Shown: positions 1 through 11,672 of the stretch, piece after piece
How the letters are laid out: every line of letters starts with the position of its first letter
Position numbering within the stretch: the stretch's first letter is position 1
Source: Nilaparvata lugens
Taxonomy: Eukaryota; Arthropoda; Insecta; Hemiptera; Delphacidae
Direction of reading: 5' to 3'
Assembly (NCBI RefSeq): GCF_014356525.2
Contig: NC_052515.1
Location: forward strand, 23,195,212-23,259,211
DNA length: 64,000 nucleotides
Made by a program: the position numbers and the translations under genes
The notes under the pieces: generated by a model
What the model saw: the letters and a program-made list of their open reading frames with translations, nothing else
Databases searched by the model: none
Told to the model about the DNA's origin: nothing

Positions 1-165
1 TTCATTTATTATTCTCAGATATTTTAGTTAGTATTATTTTGAAAAGAATTACGCGTTTCAACTCAATTTCCATTGATAATTTTGCGTTGTATACATTCTT
101 ATAAAATCTCTTGTACAAGTGAATGTTGTTGCAAAATGAAATTTTTTGGCAAATTAATTTCAATT

Positions 166-275
166 CGATAATAATAATAATATCGAGCGACCTGGCTGGC
201 TCAGGTCTGGTGTCAGAGTTTTCAGGTTGCAACTGATCAATTTCAGGGCCTCTGACATGACCTAACGACTGCTTT
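166..275 (-). mobile_element. Fragment of the 14.66 kb SINE-like family
   Basis: Read on the minus strand it contains TTAGGTCATGTCAGAGGCCC, then CCTGAAAACTCTGACACCAG, CTGAGCCAGCC and a TATTATTATTATT tail, in the same order as the 3' half of the element at 14664-14849. The 5' half is missing, as expected for 5' truncation. Confidence 0.6.
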
Positions 276-999
276 TTAAATTCAATGAAATAGATTTTTT
301 TTCAATTCAATGAAACAGTACTTTGAATATGTTTCTTCAAAACATAATAATGAAACACAAAAATCAAGGTATTTAAAATGTTTGTACTTTTGCACAAGAC
401 AAAAGTAAAATATACTAAAAAAGTGTGCTTGTCTACAAACGTACTCAAAATAGTTTTTAAATGCGACCCAAGTTGTTTTACATAAGCTGAAGAGATGAAG
501 TATACAGTAAAGAAAACAATTAAAATACGATAGTTTTGACTCATCCCTTGATGAAAAGCTTTCAAGACTAATTTATTTTCAGTTAGTGAAGAATAGCATA
601 CAGTTTGAAAATGAGAGGATTCTCAGTACTTCACAATGCTGATAAATTACGTAAAGAAAAATGTGTACTGATCTGATTATAATAACCAAAAATCTGGTGT
701 GGCGCACTCACACAACTTTCCTTGCCGTTATGAAAATTGATCACCTGACGCTAGTGTTCCCAAGCATCTATTATTCAAGTCTACTATTCAAAGATTTGAG
801 CCAGCTGGTGACAGGGCAATAACGCTGGAGACACACATGAGGTCTGCTATCTCTTCATAGTGAATGATTTAATAGAATCAACAATAATTTGCAATTGAAT
901 AATCACATTTTCTCGAATTTAAAGCTTATTTTCAATTTTAGGTGAAAATGTTACTGAACATAAATTGTAGAGATTTTCATGCTCAATCTACTCCACTTG

Positions 1000-1348
1000 A
1001 TTTTTTTTGTTTCAATTGTATCTGAAGCCTGATAATTGGGAATCTATCTGCATTGATGGGGCGGAGCTCCTGAAATTTTCACAGATATGGGACTTATGGC
1101 AGTTGATAGAGCTTATCGATGACTATTTTAGGTATGAATTTGATCAAAATCGTTGGAGCCGTTTTCGAGAAAATCGCGAAAAACCCTGTTTTTGACAACA
1201 TTTTCGCCATTTTAGCCGCCATCTTGGATTGCATTTGATCGAAATTGTTCGTGTCGGATCCATATAGTGTAAGGACCTCAAGTTCAAAATTTCATGTCAT
1301 TCCGTTAATTGGGAGATGAGATATCGTGTACACAGACGCACATACACT

Positions 1349-1404
<56 letters not shown>

Positions 1405-1535
1405 TACAGACCAATACCCAAAAACCAGTTTTTTGGACTCAGGGAACCTTGAAACGTATAGAAATTTAGAAATTGGGGTACCTTAATTTTTTTCGCAAAG
1501 CAATACTTTCCTTACTAGGAAATTTTTAATCCTTA
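1000..1535. mobile_element. Interspersed repeat with internal CA microsatellite
   Basis: The segment has a characteristic composition (GAGAAAATCGCGAAAAACCC, GCCGCCATCTTGGATTGC, then a CA run, then GGACTCAGGGAACCTTGAAA). It resembles a repeat style I associate with planthopper genomes, recalled and not searched. The open frame at 1007-1195 belongs to this repeat and is not a gene. Confidence 0.45.
1350..1401. repeat. CA dinucleotide microsatellite
   Basis: About 25 uninterrupted CA units, continuing into CATACATACA. Confidence 0.95.
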
Positions 1536-1610
1536 CTAGGATTATTAGAAAAGTTTTTAGACAAGGATCCTTAGGTAGCCTAGCAACCAGCTACAAGAAC
1601 AATAATATAC

Positions 1611-1808
1611 TCTTCTCTTCGAATGTCAGATGTTTCTATTTTCTTCTCAGTGGAACCATTTGAGAAGTAGCTAGAAAATGTAGATCAGCGAGAATAGAGT
1701 GATCTTGTCTAGTAGGAGGAATTGTTCTGATGATCGTCAGAGTACTTCAGAGTACCTCAAATGGTTCCACTGAGAAGAAAATAGAAACATCTGACATTCG
1801 AAGAGAAG

Positions 1809-1809
<1 letters not shown>
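1611..1809. mobile_element. Foldback element with perfect 54-bp arms
   Basis: Positions 1611-1664 and 1756-1809 are exact reverse complements over about 54 bp, around a loop of about 91 bp. Such identity suggests a recent insertion or an origin in gene conversion. An ATC microsatellite begins directly at the right end (1808-1850). No transposase or target duplication is seen. Confidence 0.8.

Positions 1810-1850
<41 letters not shown>
1808..1850. repeat. ATC trinucleotide microsatellite
   Basis: About 14 ATC units abutting the right arm of the foldback. Confidence 0.95.
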
Positions 1851-1851
<1 letters not shown>

Positions 1852-2548
1852 CCTAGGCTTAAAATACTTCTAGAAAGTCGCCTTTGTAAAATAATAAATA
1901 AATAAATTGGTTTCAGCTATTGCTATAAGCGAGTTCGAAACTTATATGATTCTCAAATATCAATATAATCGTCCAATTCTTAGTTTTAACCAATAATTTC
2001 TATTTTTATTCAAGAGGTACCGTACCACCACATCCTACAGGACACATACTATTGAAAATTAGCAAAACTATATATTTTTTACAATTGATTAATTGGATTT
2101 GACTGAATATGTTAGTATAACATTTGCATAGCAAACGCCAGATTCGAGTTGATTTTGACATCAGAAAACTGGAATTTATCTACTCGACTGTCCACATGGG
2201 ATTACCGATAATTAAGCCTTCAAAACTTTCCATCGAGGAATGACTCAATGCATCGCCAAAACAAAACTGAAACACACAACGATCTAGAATAGATTTTGTA
2301 ACAGCCATTATTTAGAAATGAAGCCGATACAAAATGTAAATCATCCTGTGCATCTCAACTCAAGGACGCCACATTTCTATCAAAAACTGGTTTTCAAAGA
2401 TAACAGATTCCTAATACATAAAAGAATGTTATTCGTTGATTCGATCTTTTGTCAGTGGAAAATCACATTTCTTGATCAGAGCACAGATCATTGAGTTATA
2501 TTTTCCAAATATCATAGTATTTGTCTTTTTTCCTTAGGGCTACTTTTG

Positions 2549-2612
2549 AATATGAATAAAAATATAAATCTGAGTACCCTTCAGTTTACTCAGATTTATA
2601 TTTTCATTTATA
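2549..2612. repeat. Short hairpin repeat
   Basis: AATATAAATCTGAGTA and TACTCAGATTTATATT form an inverted pair around a short loop. It resembles the ends of the larger element at 7576-7686 (both are preceded by TTAGGGCTAC). Confidence 0.6.
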
Positions 2613-2937
2613 TCATAGTATTTTTTTAAAATGAATAATTTTAAAAATAAATTTTGAGCATACAGTAATACTTCTTCTGAACTATTTAGTTTTAAATTTG
2701 AGAGTGAAGCAGTTCTAAGTAGATATCAGTTGAATCTTTGTGTTGTATTATCAGATTAGGCCTAATTTGTATTGTAATTTTACTTAATACTTCTCATACT
2801 CTCAATTTAATAAATTAATCCCAATGTTAATAAATGTGCAAAATTACATTGACATTTTGTCCAAATGTACTGTACTAAAAATGATGTTTCAAATTCGAAA
2901 AAGCATTGCTAATAAAGACGAATAAAACTAATCTCAC

Positions 2938-3005
2938 CTTTTGATTTATCCTTTTCCTATCACGAGTTGCTTTGACAACAATAGGAGCATTAGGAGCGCC
3001 ATTTT
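2938..3005 (-). CDS. larp: larp second visible exon
   Basis: On the minus strand a pyrimidine-rich acceptor (TTCTTCATTTTCAG) precedes 68 bases that end at a GTGAGAT donor. Exon 1 leaves one base (G). This exon supplies AA to make GAA (Glu), then reads 22 whole codons, NGAPNAPIVVKATRDRKRIN then QK, and leaves phase 0. A short Pro/Val segment followed by a basic cluster is what follows the PWT motif in LARP1 proteins (compare the APAKVVRAAVPKQRKGS stretch of the human protein). Coding continues off the left edge. The evidence is the phase match, both splice sites and the family-like peptide together. The exon is far too short to be found by length alone. A skipped cassette exon between this and exon 1 cannot be excluded. 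Confidence 0.82.
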
Positions 3006-6000
3006 CTGAAAATGAAGAAACCAAAACTTTAGTTTCATGGATAACGAAGTTAAAAAAAAAATCATGGAAATGACAATGAATTAAAATTATAATAATAATT
3101 CATTTATTTGATCCATAGATTCATATACATGAATATAAATAAGATCTTGTCAAACATAAATTTACACAGAAATTGTCAAGTACAGAGTAAAAATTTTATA
3201 AATATAAATATAAAAATACATAAATTCAAATCAATTTGGGCAGGTAGGCTACAATATAAACTAAAATGTTATATCACAGTTGGGAAAATTCTTCTATAGA
3301 GTAATAGGGCCTTTCTACTAAATAATTTCATTTTTAAAGCTTTATTAGAAACATTCTTGGCTCCAGCAGGAAGCTTGTTTAAGCTTGTTTAATAAATTGA
3401 CACCACCTACAAAGCATGTTTCATATGACTTGTCTGTTCTACATCTTGGAAGATGCAACATTCATCTGCAACATGCAACATAATCCATTACTGAAACTGA
3501 TCACTAATTTATTACTAGAAAAAAGTCTGGAATATTGATATTCAAATGACAATTTATAGTAATCAATATGAATAGTATAAATTTGAAGGCTTCTGAAATA
3601 ACTAATGACAGTCACTGTAAACGTTAAACTGGATTGTTCCAAATTCAATGCGGTTTGTACCAAAATATGATCACAAGAAGTGATAAAGGGTTACTAGTAA
3701 AAAACAGTCACGACTTTATGATCAAAATGAGACATCAGCAATAAACTGGGTTCGCCTAAAAAAGGTAAGATTTGGAACATCAAAAATAATTAGGCTAACT
3801 GTAAAGATTTCATAATGTACAAAAATAGGTAAAAATGTATTACACGTTTCACTAATCAAAGTAACAGAACAATCAAATCAGAAAAGAGAACCCACTGTAA
3901 AATTAATAACATACAACATCTATTAATCACATGATATAAAGTTTTATAAAATTATCAGAGAAATAGTAAAAGCATTATTAAAGTGCTGACTTTGGAAATT
4001 AAAATAATCATTACTCCCAACCACAACTCATCAAAATAATAACACTAAAATTTATCACAAACGTGTGCCCTGTGATAAATAATAGTGTTATCCATCAATG
4101 ACAATATACCCACAAACTACCTTCAGAGTGAGTACTAATCAGTCTAGATCGCAAACGTTTGTAACAAGCTACTATTAATTAATTAGGGGAGTAGGAAATC
4201 AATATTTTACAATTCATTAATAATCACAACAATAAATATAATTATCAAAGCCCAGTACATGAACACATTGAAGGAAATATTGTCCACTACTAAATCAAAA
4301 CATCAATGGCTTATCATATAAAACGTAATTCACAAAACTATTACGAATTAAAGTAGGAAAAGAGTATTCATTGTTAAAGTTATTGACGTGAATTATTTAT
4401 CAATCACAATATCGTATCAAATAAACAATAATTATTTTTTACTACATCAGCTATCACTATCACTTAAGACAATATTACTCATCAAATTTACTCCACATTT
4501 AGATTTCATTCACACTTATCAGAGTAAAAAACTCGAAGTCAATATATCAGAGAATAGCAGCGACTTACTTTGAGTACTGAATATGAATGAGTATATACTT
4601 AATGAACACACAAAACCGCACTACTAACTGAGACGTAGATTAACTCTTATGAAAGAAGGATGTCTACTAACTAGTCTAGGTCGTATGAGTTTGTTTATCA
4701 GAACAGTAGCATGCTAGCAATGCTGAGAGGGGCTGGCTATAGGCTACGTTTAAAAATAAGCTAGCAAAACACTCTCTCACACACACACACACCACACAAG
4801 CACCTCTAAATGCTCTCACAATATGAGCTCTAGCGCCAATAACCAAACAAGGTTTGACATGCACAAATGATGCTTAATTGGAGACCCACATAAAACCAAC
4901 TCAGATTAAAAGCAAATTTGTAAAGACGGAAAGTAATTTTCCACCACATCGGATTTGTTTTCACTCTGAGATGTAATAATTCTCTCTGAAATGTGATAAT
5001 TATTTCTGAGATGTGGTGGTTCTCTATCTCTGAAAAGATACTAGAGAACTATTGAGAAGGCTGATTTAGTTTCAGGGCCGACTTTTATTCCAATAAATAC
5101 GAGAATTACTACAAATACTCGTACTTCAAACAGAATCAATTTCATTCCATTGTCTTCAATATATTCCAGTTTTGAAACTTAATATAAATTATTCACAAGG
5201 GCGATGTAAACCTGCGAGAGACACTGATTTTATACATTCATTTTTAGCTAAAAATATCGTAGAAATGAATTTTATTGACAGATATTCATCTTATTAATGA
5301 CAAATGACAAATAAGGTTCCTACTTAATTTTACATTTTCTTTTAGACCGCGACTTCTTGCAATTATTTGAATTGAGTTAATTTTTATTCATGGTTGCTTT
5401 AATCAATGCAATTTAATGCTAGGAAACGGCAAGTTCAAAATGTTGAAACATTAAGTTCAACCCAGAACTGTTTCTCCGAATTACAATATCATATTATTGG
5501 ATAAATCATGAAGATGAATTTAATAAAAAAATAAAAAACATTCAGTATTACAGTGGGTAATGATATTTTTTCAAGATTCAAGAGATTCTTTAAAAACATA
5601 TCTCTAGATGCTATATTTAATCAATCCATTTGTGAGACAGAATTCAGTAAATCGATGTAGCTCGATTCACATAGAAATATCAATTGCTGGAGGATATCTG
5701 AATGAAATTAACAGGTCTCTAGCTCTAGACTAGACAACATAGAAATATTATAAAAAGGAATACTTGCATTGACTACCACGACAAGAGTCGAGGTAAAAGT
5801 TTTATAACCGGGAGAAGCTGCTCTCACTGATAATAGCAACGTATACTACAAATTACAAAGCACAGCCCGCAATTGATCATTGAGCGAGAGAAACAACGAC
5901 TATTTTTAATTTAATAATAGAGTAGGACAGATGGGCTGTGATGACAGGTAGAATGCCTTCATATTGTTATCAGCGATAAAAAGTAATGACATTCTTTATA

Positions 6001-6694
6001 ATAGATTAGCCATCGACGCAACCCTATATTATGCAGACGGAGTCAACGTAATAATTGATGTTTGAACAAAAAGAGGCATTCCATGAGGACTGCTTTGTTC
6101 ATCTTCTCTACTGCAAATGAAAATCAATCATTCATCACTCATTCACCCACTTCTCGACAAAGGGCAAATCTGAAATTTTGCCAAATAATGTTTAAGGTTA
6201 AAAATGGAAAGAGCTATTTTCTGGAATAACTAGTTCCTGTTGTGTTATTCATATTTTTGTATTCTATAATTCTTATATCGTTCTGAATAGTTTGGGATTC
6301 GACGTGATTTCTTCACATTATGGCCCGGCCACATAAATAGAGAGATCTGCGAACCTTTAAGATTACCTGTTTTCGTATTTATATCTATATCTTGGAAAGC
6401 GATCTCATGGATCGCTCCCTAAGATACTTATGAAACCCATAGATCGCATATCTCTCTCTGTGTTGTCCTTGGAATAATGAAACCTGTATCGTGAAAATTA
6501 AGAAGTCTTTATTTTGTTTTTAATGTAGATTTTTAGAAAAATCAATAATGATGATTTTCATTGAACTACTCGTCAAAATAAGGCTGAATCATAAATTTGT
6601 TTTTTTTTCAATTGTGCTGACTTGATAGGGAAAATGTGGAAGCTTCAGCTCAAACATTAGACGTCAATATCTCAATGATAAGACATACTTGAAC

Positions 6695-7126
6695 AGTATT
6701 TTACGTCACATGGTCGGGAAGGGTCCGTTTGCAAAGCAAGAATGATGTTTTTAGTTGAGGCATTAGCCTAGAATTTCATTCGAGCCCTGCAAGAGACATT
6801 CACGTCCAAGTAACGTAGGTACACTACTTTTTTGTGATGATAATCTAATGAATAATTGGGGAATAGGAAACATTACCTGATTGTGCTGGAGTTACTACAT
6901 GTATTCTATAAACATAATCTAGTTTACAAATTCCGAATCAGGATTTGTGATTGTAGAACAAAACTTCCACCTGGAGCGCTGGTCATTTTGTCATTATCAT
7001 GACAAAAAAATAGTGTACGTTAATTGCTAATTGAACGTAAATGTCTCTTGCAGGGCTCAAAAAAGTCTAGTCTCGGCTAACGCCTCGATTGAAATTGCCC
7101 CTTCCTGTCCATGTGACGTAAAATAC
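6695..7126. mobile_element. Nonautonomous element with inverted ends
   Basis: It starts AGTATTTTACGTCACATGG and ends CCATGTGACGTAAAATACT. The imperfect inverted identity continues inward (CGGGAAGGG / CCCCTTCCTG; GAGACATTCACGT / ACGTAAATGTCTC). The element is 432 bp with no coding capacity. I found no clear target duplication. Confidence 0.75.
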
Positions 7127-7575
7127 TATTATGAATCTCGTGTGTGGACAAATTCTTCTGTATTCCAGGTTGAAATTTTCATAAAATAGGCCCGCAAGCT
7201 AATTCTTGTAGATTTAAATGAAATTGGGAGGAAAACACTATGAATTCAGGATACAATATGATCATTTCCAATTATCAAAGGGAATTACAGTACTTCATGT
7301 ACAAGGACATTAAATAAATACTCTTTTTCGAACTGGGTCATATTGATTACAAAATTAGGGTAACTTTGATCTGTTTATGAAGATTACTACTTTTCCAAAT
7401 TGAAACACGGCCAAAATTTCAAAGTTTAAGTTCCTTGAATTAATGTTGTAACAAATCTCATATAAACAATGAAAATAACCAAATAAACAATGAATGGAAA
7501 TAACTTACCAAATAAGTTGTAAATGAATCAATAATATTGTCTTTCTTTTTTTAGGGCTACCCTACTTGTATATAA

Positions 7576-7686
7576 ATAAAAATAGAAAACTAAGTACCCT
7601 TTTTAAAATTATTGATAATGACATCATACAGCCGAAACATGTTGCGACTAAATAATTTTAAAAAGGGTACTTAGATTTATATTTTT
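7576..7686. mobile_element. Small foldback element
   Basis: AAGTACCCTTTTTAAAATTA and TAATTTTAAAAAGGGTACTT face each other around a 50-bp centre that includes GCCGAAACATGTTGC. No coding capacity. Confidence 0.65.
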
Positions 7687-7689
7687 CCC

Positions 7690-7870
7690 TTTTTGTGTGG
7701 TTGAGAAGTTGATATTGTGGTAATTATTCATATTAAATGGAAAAGGCTAAGAAATTGTCAAAAACCACAGATTTATTGATACTTAGAAAGACCGGTTTTG
7801 GTTGTTACACCATTGTCAATCTCTGATAAACTCTGTTTTTTGACAATTTCTTAGTCTTTTTCATTCAATT
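7690..7870. mobile_element. Foldback family B, copy 1
   Basis: GGCTAAGAAATTGTCAAAAA is inverted against TTTTTGACAATTTCTTAG. The centre carries AGACCGGTTTTGGTTGTTAC and ACCATTGTCAATCTCTGATAA. The left flank GTTGAGAAGTTGATATTG and the TTCATATTAAATG join are shared with the copies at 26.74 and 35.04 kb, so the element extends beyond the hairpin on one side. Confidence 0.65.
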
Positions 7871-8517
7871 TCTATTTTTACTTATGAATCGATAACTTTG
7901 TAAAATAAATAAAGGAGCATACATGAATATCAATATTTTCACGACAAGAAATATAATAAGTTGAAAATTCAAAGAAACTACCAAGCCACTACTTTTCCCA
8001 TCATCAACTTCATACAACAGTACTCGTAGAGAAAACTGCCCATTATTCTAGTATGCCTCAAAAAGCAAGAATGGTAAGAGGAATAACCAAGTTGCAAATT
8101 GCAAGTGGCAAGTTCGTAGTTGCATAACTCAGAAAACACCCATTGAAGCACTGCTGATTTCTCAGATAGTGGGTATTGATTTTACCGTACACTAGTTTCA
8201 CATTAATGAATTATTCATTAAAATATAACAATAATTATACTTGTTTGAGAGTTCAATGCTCCAGCGGTAGGAGGTAGGAGCTAGTTCTCACTCCTCCCCT
8301 TACTCGCTCTATTCCTTACTCACTCATTCATTCACAGTACATATGTGTCCTTCACCTACTAGTAAATGCAATAATTGTAGTCATCCTTCCACAATATCCT
8401 AGTAGAAATTTCTCATTGAAAGTGAAAAAGTAGCTATTGTGAGTTCATTGCCCGTGAACTTTCAGAGAAGGCTAAAACTAAATACGTGACACAGAGCAAT
8501 TGGTGTCCCAAATTTTC

Positions 8518-9273
8518 TATAGTGAGGTCCACGTTATAATGGCAGTGGAGAAAGATAGAAGAAAAACGTTGCCGATCCTCTGTCTTGTCAATGCCTTCTA
8601 TAGACGGTAGCTGATACAGGTCTATTGATGTAATACTAGTAGTTCTGTGAACAGTAGACCTCACGCAGTATTCTCATCCACAAGTACCTGATTGAAACTA
8701 TAGACCTTATGGAAATCAGCAATATTACTGGCTTCTCCACACATCTGTGTAATCACTTGTCAGCTGATTTATGATGAATAATTCTATAGTCTGATTTTTA
8801 CTCTAATATTGGCGTAAGAAGGAGGCTCCTTTTTCCTTTTATATTATCCTTGAAATGCAAAATTTCCAAAAACCTTGTATATACGTCGACGCGCAATTTA
8901 AAAAGGAACATACCTGTCAAATTTCATGAAAATCTATTACCGCGTTTCGCCGTAAATGCGCAACATATAAACATTTAAACATTCGAACATTTTAACATTA
9001 AGAGAAATGCCAAACCGTCGACTTGAATCTTAGACCTCACTTCGCTCGGTCAATCAATTATATTTTATTAAGCAAGAAATTATATTTTTCAATAATTTCA
9101 TAATAATTGAGATGAAATATTTTGTTAATTATTAATTCTACGTTGTTAAAAGACGATCTGGCAACAGAGCAAAGCGAGAAAGAGATAGCGCTATCCGCTT
9201 TGTTGAATGATAGACAAGGTTAGCAATACAATTGCTAATCGAACTCTGCCATTATAACATGGACCTCACTATA
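8518..9273. mobile_element. TATAGTGAGG-ended element, interrupted by an insertion
   Basis: The ends TATAGTGAGGTCCACG and CCTCACTATA are inverted, and the TA-rich ends suggest a Tc1/mariner-type nonautonomous element. Parts match the intact 376-bp copy at 38271-38646 in reverse (GACAGAGGATCGGCAACG; CTTTCTCGCTTTGCTC). About 410 bp (roughly 8640-9050) in the middle are foreign and listed separately. Confidence 0.7.
8640..9050. mobile_element. Repeat inserted in the 8.5 kb element
   Basis: This sequence is absent from the intact relative at 38.27 kb. It includes CGCGTTTCGCCGTAAATGCG and GACCTCACTTCGCTCGGTC, a composition typical of a common interspersed repeat. Class not determined. Boundaries are approximate. 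Confidence 0.4.
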
Positions 9274-10327
9274 TGAGTACAGGACTATGAGTACATGATT
9301 CTTCTCATCTCTAGCAAACCGATATTTGGGTATGTAAATTTGTTTATGTAGGGGATGTACGAAAATGCTATGCTCTCTTTTTCAAAATTCGAACTTGCGA
9401 AGTTGTTTATTATATTAATATGAATATAGAAATGAAACAATTATATATTATCGTTTACCGATCTGAACTACAGTTTTCTAAACATATTAATATTTATTAA
9501 TACGTAATTTAATTTTACATTCTTGAACTAAATATTGAATTATTTTTCAAAATACAAATGGCAAAATCTGAGGACTGGAAAGGACTCATGTCTCAATTGC
9601 AGAGAAAAACTTCCCTAGTACAGAAAATATTCCCTACATTCCCACTTGTGGATTACTGCATGCACGTATTCCAAACAAAGTACTGAATTTTATCAACATA
9701 ATGGATTTTTTGTAGCAAACTTTCGCTAAGCAATTATTATGTAATGCATCAAGTAATAAATATACAATACTGCACCAATATGTCATCAGAACAAGTTGGC
9801 TCTTCAACTCACTAAATAAATCTATAACTTATCGTACACATGCCGCTCTATGACACAAATAATCAACAAAAAGAACAGTTATGACGATAAAAAGACATCG
9901 CTACTTTGCCTTGACCCATGGGCCACTTACAATACCCAATTTTTTATAAACAATTTTCGTTCAGAGTATTAGAGAATGATGCTCCACCTCATTAGCCTTA
10001 TCGAAGTATTAGTTGATTTGTTACGTTAACTGCTTTGAAAAATTATGTTCTCTAAAAGTTCACTTGCGTTTTACTTTTGTACAGTTTTGTCAACTTGAGT
10101 ATCTAACTGTCAAGTTAAGTTAATAATCAGGTGTTGATTAATTCTTGATTAAAGTATATGTAAGTAGAGTTAAGTAATTGCTAACTTGAGTTCAGTGTTA
10201 CTGAGTTGCAGCGTTTATAAATAAACTCAACAATTAGGATTTACTCACAATAAACTTACTGATAGAAACATAAATTATTCTCCTTGAGTAGAAAATTATT
10301 ATTTTGAGAAAAAAAACTACTTGATGT

Positions 10328-10662
10328 TGTCGAAACCATCAATTCGAGATACCAGATTCGGTTCTTACACCATTATCGATAAAGCTTAAGAATTGAGCAG
10401 CAAAATATGTGGAAGCCTAGAATTGGTAAGTAACTTTTTGTTGACTAATCAAAGTTGATCTCTACTGTCATTGATCGGGACTAGACACGCCCAAGTATTC
10501 CAAAAATATGGTCTAGTCTCGTCCAATGACAGTAGAGCTCAACTTTGATTAGTCAAAAGCTACTGGCCAATCTTAGGGCTTCTATATATTTTGCTGCTCA
10601 ATGCTTCAGCTTTATTGATAATGTGTGACAACCGAATCTAGTATCTCAAATTGTTTCAACGA
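10328..10662. mobile_element. Long foldback element
   Basis: Imperfect arms of about 150 bp: TTGACTAATCAAAGTTGA / TCAACTTTGATTAGTCAA, GAGCAGCAAAATAT / ATATTTTGCTGCTCA, ATTATCGATAAAGC / GCTTTATTGATAAT. The centre includes GGGACTAGACACGCCC. A related core lies at 14871-15070. Confidence 0.7.
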
Positions 10663-10734
10663 ATCAGTGGTTTGACAAAGATTAGTCGCTTTAATTAAAT
10701 ATTTATTTAATTATAAATTGATACATACAATATC

Positions 10735-10815
10735 ATTGTCAACTATGAATGATTGGAGAAGGAACAACAGGCTTAAAGCCCAAATCTGTTCCTTTCCCAA
10801 ATTTAGATAGAAATT
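10735..10815 (+). mobile_element. LINE-type 3' tail with hairpin, copy 1
   Basis: GAGAAGGAACAACAGGCTTA followed by AAGCCCAAATCTGTTCC and CCCAAATTTAG forms a stem. The same layout recurs at 20.8, 22.65 and 16.0 kb with different stem bases. Confidence 0.45.
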
Positions 10816-11429
10816 GTCCAAAAATAGGTTATGTTTATACTTCATGATTTTTGTTCAATTTAGAGTCCAAAATATTTATAAACTAGGAATTTAGAATTTA
10901 GAAACGTTGAAAACCCAATAAAATAGGAATACTTCACTAAATCATCACTTATAATAATTGATTGATATCTACCACACAAAATTACATTCACAACAACACA
11001 GAAAATTTTTATTTTCTCATTTATCATTTTTTTCTGGAATTGCAATTGGAGGACATAAATGAAGTATTTAACAACAGAAAACTATACATTATTTAAAAGT
11101 ATGTGTTACTTTTATATTGATGCTGAAAGGTGATGTCCTTTAATAATCATTCCAAATATGAAATTGAAATAAGGAACAAAACAAGAGAAAAATTAAGATG
11201 GGAGTGAAAGCCTTTCAATGAGACTAATTACTGCGTACGATATCTTTCATTTTCATTTGAGAAACGAAATAGAAAAGTTGGAATGAGAGAATGAAAAAGA
11301 AAGAGGGGACAAAGAAGAAGAGGCATTTGAAAAACGTGTCAACCCTTATGTGCCAATCAGGTCTGACACACATTCCGACACATTTATAACATCACAGCCT
11401 TTATTATATCTATATGATACGACAGAAAA

Positions 11430-11672
11430 GTGCATTCAATTGATCTATATATATTGTGTCTAATATTGACCAGTGCAAGAGTGAAAACGTCAATGACAAA
11501 TAAATTTCAGACCAGGGCGACAAAATTGTTGGCAGAGGAAAATATTCTTCAGAGGGTCTGCGCCAAAACCACAGATTGTCCGCAGACTAGCTACAGAGTA
11601 CAGGTCCCAGAAATACTAGTACCAGAATCTCTAGCGGAAAATATTATTGAATCATTTCATTACATCAAATAA
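11430..11672 (+). pseudogene. Possible LTR-retrotransposon Pol remnant
   Basis: An open stretch whose second half reads LLAEENILQRVCAKTT ... YRVQVPEILVPESLAENIIE then SFH. The order (residue to open the strand, VP-sLxxxIIxxFH) resembles the segment before the integrase zinc finger in Gypsy/BEL Pol proteins. There is no ATG at the start of the frame. The frame ends right after the FH, before the expected His/Cys residues. Recognition is weak. Confidence 0.25.

Larger units (their letters stand above)
1..2937 (-). other. larp: larp intron 2, partial
   Basis: This is sequence downstream of the 68-bp larp exon, running off the window. It contains a SINE fragment, a long interspersed repeat with a CA run, a perfect foldback followed by an ATC run, and otherwise AT-rich DNA. 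I see no exon. Confidence 0.6.
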
